The notes under the pieces: generated by a model
What the model was told of the DNA's origin: nothing
The model's input: only the letters and a program-made list of their open reading frames with translations
Database searches by the model: none
Virus record (IMG/VR): IMGVR_UViG_3300042476_000047
Span: 1-22,846 of that record
Length of the DNA: 22,846 nucleotides
From: a virus
Reading direction: 5' to 3' (one strand)
Made by a program: the position numbers and the translations under genes
Shown here: positions 1-8,327 of the stretch, piece after piece
Position numbering within the stretch: the first letter of the stretch is position 1
How the letters are laid out: each line of letters opens with the position of its first letter

Positions 1-861
1 CACCGCAGTGATCGGCGTTCTGGATTCAACGCTCATGGCAATTTCGCCAGCGATGTAAGAGCCAGCCAACTCGCTCTCAACACCCAAGGCATTGAATGAA
101 TCGGATGCAAGGACGGTCGCACCACCAGTCAGCGAACGGGCGCGGGTGCTGGTCGAACTTCGTGCCTCAAGATTGAAAAGCTCAGTGCCACCAGCATTGC
201 ACAAAGATGCAAATATGCGTGCATTGGTGCCTGTGATGCTGTTGACCACCGCGCCTTCAGCGTAGAGCGTGCCCTGCGTTGCGTTGAACCAGCTTGTGAA
301 GTTGGAGCCAGTCAGCTTGGCAACGTCGATGTTGCGCGTCTTTGTCGTGGCGTCGGTCGGGATGAATGAGGTGGCAAACGCTCCGGCCTCAAGGTTGGCA
401 AACTGCACCGTGCCGCTGACAGTCAACGTCAAGGAGCCTGCCGCTGGCGTGAAAGTCAATGTCGTACGGGTTGGGTATGCGCCAGTACCGTTCACCGTTG
501 CAGAGTGAGCGCCAGACAGCGTGACAGTTCCCGTGCCATAGAACGACAGTGTGTGCGCCACTGCGGTGACTGTGACCGACTGCGTTGCCAGACTTGTGCC
601 ATCAATCAGGCTGTTGAGCAGCAAGTTTGTGCGTTGCTCTTCGATCAGCAGACCTTCGCAGACCAGCGTTGTCGGGTTGTAGTCGAAGCGTGGCAGGTCA
701 GCATTGATCGCCGTGATGACGCCAGACGAGTTGATGACCGTAGCCGTGTTGCCAGATCGAGTGAACGTCACTCGCGGATCAAGCGCAGCCGTGGTGAAGT
801 CCAGCGCCAGCTTGGGCAGGACTCGTTCTGTTGCAGTCAGTGAGTAAGAAGGCGTAATCAT
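1..861 (-). CDS. Lectin-like phage tail/adsorption protein, 3' end missing
   Basis: The frame is open from the ATG at 861 to the window edge, giving 287 visible residues with no stop, so the C-terminus lies outside. The start overlaps the stop of the preceding 28-residue gene (ATGA). The N-terminus (LDFTTAALDPRVTFTR, then PRFDYNPTTL and GLLIEEQRTNLLL) resembles N-terminal segments common in phage tail proteins with concanavalin/LamG-like or carbohydrate-binding modules. Further on, LEAGAFATSFIPTDATTKTR followed by SWFNATQGTLYAEG is the usual linker into a LamG-like beta-sandwich. The likely role is binding a surface glycan, as an accessory adsorption protein or depolymerase downstream of the tailspike. 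Function is inferred from this sequence style and the position. Any catalytic domain would be beyond the edge. Confidence 0.8.
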   Translation of the reverse strand, partial: MITPSYSLTATERVLPKLALDFTTAALDPRVTFTRSGNTATVINSSGVITAINADLPRFDYNPTTLVCEGLLIEEQRTNLLLNSLIDGTSLATQSVTVTAVAHTLSFYGTGTVTLSGAHSATVNGTGAYPTRTTLTFTPAAGSLTLTVSGTVQFANLEAGAFATSFIPTDATTKTRNIDVAKLTGSNFTSWFNATQGTLYAEGAVVNSITGTNARIFASLCNAGGTELFNLEARSSTSTRARSLTGGATVLASDSFNALGVESELAGSYIAGEIAMSVESRTPITAV

Positions 862-944
862 TTGGGTTTCACCCAGCCTTCCTGCTCATCGTGCTTATTT
901 GGGAAATCAGCAGGCCAGCGCATTGGCATAGGTTGATTGCTCAT
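858..944 (-). CDS. 28-residue mini-gene between tailspike and lectin-like gene
   Basis: A short frame fills exactly the space between two tail genes. Its ATG (944-942) overlaps the tailspike TGA (943-941), and its own TGA (860-858) overlaps the next ATG (861-859), both as ATGA. An AAGGGG purine run lies about 10 bases before the ATG. The product is polar and Trp/Pro/Met-rich (starts MSNQPMPMRWPADFPNKHDE, ends GWVKPK), with no membrane span or signal peptide. It may be a genuine micro-protein or only a leader whose translation delivers ribosomes to the next gene. I do not recognise a family. Confidence 0.55.
   Translation of the reverse strand: MSNQPMPMRWPADFPNKHDEQEGWVKPK
863..875 (-). promoter_or_regulatory. 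Small hairpin overlapping the ribosome-binding region of the lectin-like gene
   Basis: On the transcript, TGGGT-GAA-ACCCA can fold into a 5-bp stem one base before the ATG at 861. The only nearby Shine-Dalgarno-like run (GGGTGA) lies in the stem. Translation of the 28-residue mini-gene would melt it, which would couple the two genes. This is a fold prediction by eye. Confidence 0.3.
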
Positions 945-2797
945 CGGAAAATCACCCCTTCGCTTGTTAAAGTGTTGATGGTCTGACTGACACCGCCAGT
1001 CGCGCCAGCAGCGTTGATAAACGACCCATTCTCAACCACAATATCGGTGACTGACGTTGTACCACCGCGCTGAAAATTGCTGCTTTGCGCGTTGATTGTT
1101 GAACCACTGGCAGCAAACACACCCTCGTTGGTTGCGCCAGTTCCGGTGCAAGATGATGCGTTTATAATTGATGCGCCCGCAGCATAAACAGACCTATTGC
1201 CAGCCCCAGTAATTGTGCTGCCAGTGCAATTGATTGTTGATCCTGATTCGCAACGAATAACGATGCCGGAACATCCGGTTGCGGTCAAACTTTCAACGTT
1301 GATGCGCGATGCCGCGTCTGCAAATGCCGCTGCGTCATTTGTTCCTGTGCCGCAATTATTGGCTGTGCTAGATGCTGCGCTAATTGTTGAACCACCAGAT
1401 GCAAAATATCCGTAAGTGCCAGCGCCACTTACATCGGTTTCGGTAGCATCAACCGTAGAACATGGGCTTGCGTAAACGCCGTTTTCGCCGCAGTCGGTAA
1501 GCGTTGCACCTCGCGCATGAATAGTGCATCCGTTACTTGCCAAAACACCCGAATGCTTGGCGTTTGTGGCCAACGCATCACGGGCCGCAATCCATGAACC
1601 ATTAAACGCATAAATGCCATATCCAGCAGCCGCTGCGTCAGGGTAAGGCAAGTTTGTACCAGGGGCGCACCCAGCATAGTTTGATGTTACGCCATCGGCG
1701 CTCATCCAACCAGCATCGGTTGCGCGAAGGTTGTATCGGAAACAGTTGTTTGCAGTACCGTTGTCAATTACCAGAATGCCGCCGTGGGCTGCTTGAGCGC
1801 CGTAATACATTGAGTTGCTGACATCTGCGCCTGATGCAAATACAGTGCTTCCCCATGAAACAATGCCTGATCCAGTTGTATTATTTTTAGCACACCCCGT
1901 CCAAATAGTGTCAAAGGCGTAGATGGTGCTGCCACCGTATGCGCGGCAACCATCACCCCAAGTATTTTTAACGCCACAATTTGCCTCAACATAACCGACA
2001 GATGCACCCCACGCAGCGTAGCCATAATTTGCTTTGGAGTTGGCATCCACAAGGCAAGCCAAGCGCGGAAGTTTGGCGTTTAAACCGTAGATGAAATTTG
2101 CAGACGTTCCGAAAGACGGAGACAGCACGACCTCTGCATCGGTCGAGGTGATGCGGAATTGTGAGTAATCACCATTCGCCACGGTGCATCCGCTTTGCGG
2201 CGAATGGCCAGACTCGATGTTGAGCGTGATGGTGATCTGCGGATTGTTCGGTGCCAAGCAGTCCACAGCCGTCTGCAAGTTTGCAGCATCGGTCGGAATG
2301 CGCACGGTCAGGTTGTCATTGACCAGCAACTTGAATGAGCCGGTGGCCGCTGTAATGGCGTCTGCCAGCGTAGCAAAGTCGCTGATGAAGTGCTCTAGTT
2401 CGAGTTGGTCTTGAACAGTAGTTGCAACAGCACCAAAGCCTGGAGGCTGGTAAACGACCTGATCTGCGTCAATCGTTCCTGTGAAAACAACATCACTGAA
2501 TCGCTCAGTCGCAGCCGGTGCGCTGTATACCACGCTGCCGTTTTTGTTCTGCACCTGAATGCTGTAGTCGCTATTGACGTACAGACGTGCAGGAGTTCCA
2601 TTGCGAGACGGATAACCGTTCAATGTGCGGATTGGCTGTGGTGCTGCAATGGTTAGCGCAGCATCCCAATAGACGTTGATTGGGTTGGTCTGTGGATCAA
2701 GATTGGCCGTGCCGATCCAGATGTAGCCGTTCTCCAACGGCAACCCGTCCGTCTCTGTGAAGATCGGGTAGGTGGGTTGAATGGAAAGTGCGCTCAT
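941..2797 (-). CDS. Tailspike with P22-type head-binding domain and parallel beta-helix
   Basis: A 618-residue protein. Residues about 10-95 match the style of the P22 tailspike head-binding domain: FTETDGLPLENGYIWIGT, then NPINVYWD, RTLNGYPSRNGTPARLYV and a YSIQVQNKNGS strand. From about residue 180 the protein becomes a ladder of short Gly/Ser/Thr/Ala-rich rungs (repeats such as SGSTIN, GGSTISA, ASGSTINA), typical of a right-handed parallel beta-helix that binds and often cleaves surface polysaccharide. It is close in length to P22 gp9 (about 667). The helix carries many Cys residues, unusual for such spikes. AGGAG lies eight bases before the ATG, and the start overlaps the stop of the ejection gene (ATGA). 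The catalytic residues cannot be assigned by eye. Confidence 0.85.
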   Translation of the reverse strand: MSALSIQPTYPIFTETDGLPLENGYIWIGTANLDPQTNPINVYWDAALTIAAPQPIRTLNGYPSRNGTPARLYVNSDYSIQVQNKNGSVVYSAPAATERFSDVVFTGTIDADQVVYQPPGFGAVATTVQDQLELEHFISDFATLADAITAATGSFKLLVNDNLTVRIPTDAANLQTAVDCLAPNNPQITITLNIESGHSPQSGCTVANGDYSQFRITSTDAEVVLSPSFGTSANFIYGLNAKLPRLACLVDANSKANYGYAAWGASVGYVEANCGVKNTWGDGCRAYGGSTIYAFDTIWTGCAKNNTTGSGIVSWGSTVFASGADVSNSMYYGAQAAHGGILVIDNGTANNCFRYNLRATDAGWMSADGVTSNYAGCAPGTNLPYPDAAAAGYGIYAFNGSWIAARDALATNAKHSGVLASNGCTIHARGATLTDCGENGVYASPCSTVDATETDVSGAGTYGYFASGGSTISAASSTANNCGTGTNDAAAFADAASRINVESLTATGCSGIVIRCESGSTINCTGSTITGAGNRSVYAAGASIINASSCTGTGATNEGVFAASGSTINAQSSNFQRGGTTSVTDIVVENGSFINAAGATGGVSQTINTLTSEGVIFR

Positions 2798-5700
2798 CGT
2801 TGGTTCTCCTGATCGAATTGTCCTGCAGCTTGCATGGATTGCACAAGCCAGCGCTCGCGCCAGCTCAGCTCTCGCGGCATCTTGGCTGCGTCAGCAAAGC
2901 GCCGGAAGGCGGCAGAAAGTGCCACGCTGCGGATCGTGGACTGGCTTGGGGTCGTCTTGGTCGCGCCTTCCACGGCCAGACGTTGAAACTCGGGTGACGA
3001 GATCAGCTCGTCGGCAGCCTTGAGCACCTCGGGCTTGACGCCCTTGGTCAATGCTGCCGTCAGGCCAGATGCGATGCCTGCACCAGGCAAGCCCACAGCC
3101 GTCGTGGCGGCCTCAGCCGGGATACCGACTGCTGCACGCTTGGCCACGTTGAAGATGTTCGACAGCAGCGTGTCAGCGCCTTGCAGCTCCTGCTGGACGG
3201 CCTGAATCCGGCCTGTGGTGATGCGCTCGCGGGTGGCCTTGCGCACGTTGTTCGAGACCCGATACAGGTCCGACAGTGCCTTCCTGGCCGGCTGCGGCAG
3301 GTTGTTCATCAAGGCCGCATAGGCCTGCTTGTTCTGCAGCAGACCTTCGTACCAGTTGGCGTAGGTGTTGAAATTCAGCGCGCCGTTCTGCGTGGCCTTG
3401 CCGAAGGCCGTGTTCAGGGCCGAGGCTGCCACCATCTGGCGCATGTCCTCTGGGATGGCTTGCAGCACCTTGATCAACTTGTCGGCGTCGCCCTTAGACA
3501 GCGCCGTGGTGGCCGTGGACAGCTTGGTGACCAGACTCTGGTCCAGCTCGCGCCCGAACAGCGAGATCATGTCGTCCTCGATGCCCTTGCGCATGGACAC
3601 CAGGCTTTTGGCCAGGCGGTACTGCTCGCCTCGGCCAGCGGCCTCAGCCAGCGCGAACTGGTCGTCGTCGATCAGCGCATACAAGCGCTTCGCCAGGCCG
3701 GTGTCGGCGTCCTTGAATGCGCCTTGCTGGCGTGCTGCAGCACCGATGTCGCGCCGCACGTCATCGATCAGCGCATAGGTAGGCTGGCGCATGCCGATCA
3801 CATTGCCTGCATCGTCTTTGATCTCCTTCGGAGACAGCTTGCTGCGCACCGCCTTCTCCAGCGGAGAGAGGTTTTTCGGACCGTCCAAGTCCAGCGCACG
3901 CTGCTCGACGAAGGCCAGCACGTTGTCGGCTGGGCCACGAGTCTGGGCCGGGATGTTCTGGCGCAGGTCGTCGTAGGCTGTGTTGGCTCTGCGCTCCAGG
4001 TTGGCCACCGTCTGCGACAGGTTGGTGCGCACGGCCTGGTTCATGCGGCTGAGGTCGGTCATGCCGCCGATCTGGGTGATCAGGTCGTCTGCCTGCTTGC
4101 CCACGGCTTCCAGGCCAGTCAGCTCGGCTGCACGCGCCTGGCTGCCAGGGATCGACTTCACGGCCTGCGCCAGCTCGCGGTAGGCCTGGTTCGAGGTCAG
4201 GTGATCCGGCTGCAGGTAGCCCTCGATCTTGAGCCGACGCGCGGCCTCCAAGACCTTGGGATCGGGTGCAGCCTGGGTGGCCAGCACTTCGGTGGCTCGG
4301 CCAGCGCCCATGCCGCCGCCTGTGGCCGTCCTGGCGGTCTGCGCCAGCTCGGTGGTGGTCATCGGTGCGGCTGCAGCAGGTCTTGGCGGAACTGGAAATG
4401 TCACAGCACCACTTGGTTGAATACCAGCAGGCATGACGCTAGGGGCTGGAGGAGCTGCCAGTGGCACCTCTGGGCCGACAGCGCCGGTCGGAGAAATTTC
4501 GCGCACGGTGCCGGTCGGAGGCATGATTGGTGCAGCGACCTGCTCGCCTGCTGCAGGTGCAACAGGAGGAGCCTCGCCGCCGCGCACAGCGCGCACCATC
4601 TGCGGAATGCGGGTCACAGCCTGGCCAGCGCCGCCCATTGCTCCGGCCAGCGCCACCTCGCCAGTGTCGAATCGGCCACCAGTGGCGGCCTGGGTGGTCT
4701 CGATGGCTGCCTGAGTTGCCGCACCGCCAGCAATGGCAGTGGGAATGGTGGCAGCACGGCCGGCAGGCGTGAAGGCTGCAATCGCACCGGCAGCTCGCGG
4801 GATGTCGCTGACCTGGAAGCCAGGCTTGATGGCGTACATTTGGCCGTCGATGGACGACTGCAGCACGAAGTTGCCCTTCTCGTCCTGGCTGACTTTCACG
4901 CCAGGGAAGTTGGCTTGGATGACCTGCACAGTCTCCTGCGGATTGGTCATCATCGTGCCCAGGGCCGACTTGAAGCTGGCCATGCTGAAGGTGTTCAGCT
5001 CAGGCATGCTGGCCCAGTCGGGCAGCGCTTGGGTTGTCGGCGTGGCGCGCTCGGTGCCGGTGACAGCCTCACGAATGCCACCCAGCACGCCCATCGGCTC
5101 GGTCTTCTGGAGTTGGAAGCCAGTCGGCACCTTGGCCATGCCGCTGGAGACGTCGCGCTCCAGCTCCATCATCTCCTCGCGTGTCATGCGTCCGGTGCTG
5201 TAGGCCTGCAGCACAGCCGCAGGCAGCTCTGGCGTGGTTGGTCTGGCACCTTGGGGCTGCTCGCCACGCAAGGCCGCGCCACGGGGTAGCATGAGGGTGC
5301 CGCCGCGAACGTCGGCCTCAAACTCTGCCGACTCTTCAGGCGTCATTTGTCCGGAGCTGTAGGCTTGGTAGACCCTCGCAATCGCATCCGGCGGTACAGC
5401 AGCCATGCTGCTGGCACCAAGAGCACGCTGAAAGGTGCTGGTCGTGCCGCCCTCCGCAATAGTTGGTGCCTGCGCAGGGGCACGCTGTGGGCTGAGGTCG
5501 CGCACGCCTTGCGAGACGCGATCGATGTATGCCCTGGTGCGTGGTCCCCAGTTGGCCGGGTTGGTACCGCCGTGGTACTCAGCAGCCGCCAGTTTGATGT
5601 CGCCCTTGTTGCGGTCCAGCGACTCCTTGAGCAGCAGGCCAGCGGCCTCGGCTGAGTTCTCTGGGCTGAGGTAGGCGTCCACGCCGTACTTCTTGAGCAC

Positions 5701-5898
5701 CGCCTGGCGGGTGGCCGGGATGATCTGGAATGGGGTTTTTGCGCCTGCCTCAGACACCTGGTCGGCATTGCTGCGCTCGCCTCGTGTGAGAACCGAGACC
5801 AGCAAGCCCTGCGGCAGCCCGAGCTTTTGCTCGGTGCCAGCGGCCAGGTCAGACCAAAACGGGTCTTTGTAGCTGGTGGGGGTTTGTTGCGTTGCCAT
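2794..5898 (-). CDS. Ejection protein with N-terminal lytic transglycosylase (SLT) domain, gp16-like position
   Basis: A 1034-residue internal virion protein. Residues about 15-130 form an SLT-type domain: GERS with the presumed catalytic Glu41, AGAKTPFQIIPATR (the usual 'GxxQxxPxT' motif), and AAAEYHGG in place of AAYNGG. It would open peptidoglycan locally during DNA entry, as the N-terminal domain of T7 gp16 does. Residues 171-208 and 226-262 are an internal repeat (YQAYSSGQMTPEE / LQAYSTGRMTREE). A Gly/Ala-rich hydrophobic stretch lies at about 369-428, then a Pro-rich linker, then a long helical C-terminal half. I chose the ATG at 5898, one base after the previous stop, because the 13 residues in front of it overlap the upstream gene. 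The position matches P22 gene 16, but P22 gp16 has no such domain. Confidence 0.85.
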   Translation of the reverse strand: MATQQTPTSYKDPFWSDLAAGTEQKLGLPQGLLVSVLTRGERSNADQVSEAGAKTPFQIIPATRQAVLKKYGVDAYLSPENSAEAAGLLLKESLDRNKGDIKLAAAEYHGGTNPANWGPRTRAYIDRVSQGVRDLSPQRAPAQAPTIAEGGTTSTFQRALGASSMAAVPPDAIARVYQAYSSGQMTPEESAEFEADVRGGTLMLPRGAALRGEQPQGARPTTPELPAAVLQAYSTGRMTREEMMELERDVSSGMAKVPTGFQLQKTEPMGVLGGIREAVTGTERATPTTQALPDWASMPELNTFSMASFKSALGTMMTNPQETVQVIQANFPGVKVSQDEKGNFVLQSSIDGQMYAIKPGFQVSDIPRAAGAIAAFTPAGRAATIPTAIAGGAATQAAIETTQAATGGRFDTGEVALAGAMGGAGQAVTRIPQMVRAVRGGEAPPVAPAAGEQVAAPIMPPTGTVREISPTGAVGPEVPLAAPPAPSVMPAGIQPSGAVTFPVPPRPAAAAPMTTTELAQTARTATGGGMGAGRATEVLATQAAPDPKVLEAARRLKIEGYLQPDHLTSNQAYRELAQAVKSIPGSQARAAELTGLEAVGKQADDLITQIGGMTDLSRMNQAVRTNLSQTVANLERRANTAYDDLRQNIPAQTRGPADNVLAFVEQRALDLDGPKNLSPLEKAVRSKLSPKEIKDDAGNVIGMRQPTYALIDDVRRDIGAAARQQGAFKDADTGLAKRLYALIDDDQFALAEAAGRGEQYRLAKSLVSMRKGIEDDMISLFGRELDQSLVTKLSTATTALSKGDADKLIKVLQAIPEDMRQMVAASALNTAFGKATQNGALNFNTYANWYEGLLQNKQAYAALMNNLPQPARKALSDLYRVSNNVRKATRERITTGRIQAVQQELQGADTLLSNIFNVAKRAAVGIPAEAATTAVGLPGAGIASGLTAALTKGVKPEVLKAADELISSPEFQRLAVEGATKTTPSQSTIRSVALSAAFRRFADAAKMPRELSWRERWLVQSMQAAGQFDQENQR

Positions 5899-5899
5899 C

Positions 5900-7381
5900 T
5901 TATGGTGCGCCTGTGAACGGGCTTGGCACAGTGACACCGCCTCCGAATGGCGGTGGGTTCACTGGCGTCGTGGGCAGTGGCGATAGATTTTGAGCAGGTG
6001 CTGCACCAGGCACAGCGCCTGTTTCAGGGTTGGCAAAGCGCATGTAGCTACGGCCAGACACCGCACGGCCAGCTTGAGCTGCTGCCAAGTCCTGCGCACG
6101 CTGGTCCATGAACTGGCGTGCAAAGTCCACGTAGGTGGTGCCTTTAGGCACTTGGATGCCGCCGATGTCGATGTCTTTGTTGGCACGGCCAAGGGTGCCG
6201 TTTGAGTTCACCCACTCAGACTTGGCGCTTTCGGCCACCGCCTCGTACTGCGCCATCTTGGCCATGCCGCGCAGGAATGATGCGAGCACGGCTGCATCAG
6301 CCGTCTCTGGGGGCAAGCCCTTGAGCGCCAGCTCGATGTCCTTGTCTGTGGCCACGCCTGGTGGCAACGACTTGATGGCCTGCGTGTTGCGCAGCCGGGT
6401 GTACTCGTTGCGCAGTTGCGTGAAGCCATCCTGATTGCCGGTGAGGTTTTTCACCTTCTCAGAGAACGATGTCCCTGCGCCCCTACCGCCGCCAGCTGAC
6501 TCCATGCGGCTGGCCAGATCGAGCATGCGGCCTGCGGCCTGCTCAGAGCCGACGGCAGCCACTGCTGCATCGTTGACGATCTTGGCTGCGTTGGCATCGA
6601 GCGTGGTGCCCTTTTGGTTCAGCTCGAAGAGCTTGAGTTCAACGTCAGACTGCAACTTGTCGCGGTCTAATTTCAGCTTGTCTTGATCAAGCACCAGCCT
6701 GTTGGAGCGTTCCACGATCTGGCTGTCCAAGTTGCGGATGTTGGCCGCCGTCTGCGTGTTCTCCAGCGCCAGGCGGGTCGGCGTGTTGGCCGTGATCAGC
6801 TCTTCCTTGGTCGCGCCAGCCTCGCCAGCACGAATCTCAGCCGGTGCCTTGAGCGCTTGGATGGACGATGTCAGCACCTTGTCGCCGCCAGGCACACCTG
6901 CCAGCATGATGCCGATGGTCTTCTGGGCGCTCTGTGGGCTGACCTCGGCCATCTGTGCCCAGGTTTCGTATGCCTTGGCCTGGCCTTCGCGGCCGGCATT
7001 GCGTTCTGCCGTGGCGCGCTCGCGCAGGAGCTGGATGCCGATCTGCGGCTGGTTGGCGCTGAATGCCGAGATGACTTGACCACCAAAGCGCAACTGGTTC
7101 TGCTGCTGCTCTTTGGACAGCGTCTCAAAGTTGGCGCGCATGCTGGCTGCTTCTTTTTCAGGCAGCAGCATGGCCACGTTGATGAAGTCTCGCGCAGTCG
7201 GGTTGGGATTTTGAATCAGTGCATTGACCTGCGTTTGCAAGTTCTGCTTGCGCACCAGCTCCTGCTCCTGCAGTTGACGCTGAGCACCGATGTCGGCAAT
7301 CGTTGCGCCGATCTTGAAGCCGCCCAAAGCAGCCTCAAAAGGACTCTGGACGTTGAGTGAATAGTTGATTGGTTGGACCAT
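5900..7381 (-). CDS. P22 gp20-like DNA ejection (injection) protein
   Basis: A 493-residue, Gln/Ala-rich, mostly helical protein lying between the gp7-like and gp16-like genes, the place of P22 gene 20. The middle (KLKLDRDKLQSDVELKL and its surroundings) is a strongly charged coiled-coil. The N-terminus (PFEAALGGFKIGATIADIGA) is Gly/Ala-rich, and the C-terminal tail is Pro/Gly-rich and probably disordered. P22-type ejection proteins are packed in the capsid and released into the cell envelope to help DNA entry. A longer start 15 codons upstream exists, but the ATG at 7381 has a perfect AAGGAG seven bases upstream and lies beyond the previous stop, so I use it. Assignment rests on context and composition, since these proteins diverge quickly. 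Confidence 0.7.
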   Translation of the reverse strand: MVQPINYSLNVQSPFEAALGGFKIGATIADIGAQRQLQEQELVRKQNLQTQVNALIQNPNPTARDFINVAMLLPEKEAASMRANFETLSKEQQQNQLRFGGQVISAFSANQPQIGIQLLRERATAERNAGREGQAKAYETWAQMAEVSPQSAQKTIGIMLAGVPGGDKVLTSSIQALKAPAEIRAGEAGATKEELITANTPTRLALENTQTAANIRNLDSQIVERSNRLVLDQDKLKLDRDKLQSDVELKLFELNQKGTTLDANAAKIVNDAAVAAVGSEQAAGRMLDLASRMESAGGGRGAGTSFSEKVKNLTGNQDGFTQLRNEYTRLRNTQAIKSLPPGVATDKDIELALKGLPPETADAAVLASFLRGMAKMAQYEAVAESAKSEWVNSNGTLGRANKDIDIGGIQVPKGTTYVDFARQFMDQRAQDLAAAQAGRAVSGRSYMRFANPETGAVPGAAPAQNLSPLPTTPVNPPPFGGGVTVPSPFTGAP

Positions 7382-7387
7382 TTGTGG

Positions 7388-7393
7388 CTCCTT
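7388..7393 (-). promoter_or_regulatory. Ribosome binding site that fixes the start at 7381
   Basis: AAGGAG on the transcript, ending seven bases before the ATG at 7381. It favours this start over the in-frame upstream one at 7426. Confidence 0.7.
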
Positions 7394-8327
7394 ATACCTT
7401 GCTGTAGTCCACGGTGAGATAGCCACCGGACTGGCCCACAGCGTCAGGATAGATGCCCAGCACCTCTTGCGCCATCAGACCGATCTGACGACCGCCGCCC
7501 CAGGTGTATTCAAACTCGTAGACGCCCAGGCCATCTGACCGGGTGCCGATGCGTTGGATGTTCTTTTTCAGCCGGATGTCGCTGAAGATGTTGCGCAGAC
7601 CTGGCGTCATTGCTGTGCCAGCCTTGCCTGCGGTCGCACCGTACTGCGCGCCCAAGAACTGAGCAGGCAGGTTCAGGACGTTGGCAAAGGCTTGGCCCTG
7701 CGCCAGCTCTGCGCCAGCGCGTGCAGCACCTTGCTGCCCCATCAATCCTGCGATGTCTGCACCGGTTCTCAGGCCAGCCGTGGCCGTGCCTGCAGCCGAT
7801 GCCTGGCCCATTTGTGCCAAGTTCTGGCTGGTGAGCTGGCCCAGTGATGTCAGGCCGCCAAGGCGACCGTACTGGGTTGCGATTTCTTGCTGCAGCATTT
7901 GTGGCCTGAACTGTGCCAATGCGGCTTGGATGTTGCCACCGCGCAGGCCACCAGTGGCCGATGCACGCTGCAGCAGCGCCTCCTCTCCCTGCCGGACTTG
8001 AGCCTGAAAGCCTGCGCCCTGCTCAATGCCTGCAATGGCTGCTTGCTGAGCCTCTGGGCCGCGCAGGCCAAGCAATGCCTGCTGCTGCTCCAGTGCAGGC
8101 GCTCCGGCTGCAGCGTAAGGCTGCAGGCCACCGATGGCAGTGGTGCCTGCGGTGACGTAGGGCTTGAGGATTTCTTGCACCGCCTCAAACTGGCGACGCT
8201 GCTCATCGATGCCAGCCTGTGCAGCTTGCGTTTGTGCGCCTGCCGCTTGACTGGCTGCTCTGCTTTGCACCATGCCGCCGACAACTTGGGTGCCTCCGAC
8301 AACTAGGGCTGTTACTGGATCAGGCAT
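7392..8327 (-). CDS. P22 gp7-like ejection protein with C-terminal peptidase S74 auto-chaperone domain
   Basis: A 311-residue protein. Residues 1-240 are Ala/Gly/Gln-rich and helical, with the GLRGGNIQAALAQF segment (about 127-140) typical of gp7-like DNA transfer proteins of P22-type phages. Residues about 248-311 are an S74 domain (intramolecular chaperone of endosialidase type): FSDIRLKKNIQRIG, YEFEYTWGGGRQIG, LMAQEVLGIYPDAV, and YLTVDYSKV at the end. The Ser249-Asp250 pair and Lys254 keep the Ser/Lys (+5) catalytic arrangement, so self-cleavage at that site is plausible. S74 domains normally mature trimeric tailspikes and fibres. Here one sits on a capsid-interior protein and may prevent premature membrane insertion or enforce oligomer folding; that part is inference. 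It overlaps the previous gene by eight bases. Confidence 0.8.
   Translation of the reverse strand: MPDPVTALVVGGTQVVGGMVQSRAASQAAGAQTQAAQAGIDEQRRQFEAVQEILKPYVTAGTTAIGGLQPYAAAGAPALEQQQALLGLRGPEAQQAAIAGIEQGAGFQAQVRQGEEALLQRASATGGLRGGNIQAALAQFRPQMLQQEIATQYGRLGGLTSLGQLTSQNLAQMGQASAAGTATAGLRTGADIAGLMGQQGAARAGAELAQGQAFANVLNLPAQFLGAQYGATAGKAGTAMTPGLRNIFSDIRLKKNIQRIGTRSDGLGVYEFEYTWGGGRQIGLMAQEVLGIYPDAVGQSGGYLTVDYSKV

Noticed and set aside
3181-5289. Long plus-strand frame (702 codons) opposite the SLT ejection gene
   Set aside because: It mirrors a GC-rich minus-strand gene, is rich in His/Leu/Gln/Arg with no domain pattern, and no other plus-strand gene supports it. The minus-strand SLT motifs are clear.
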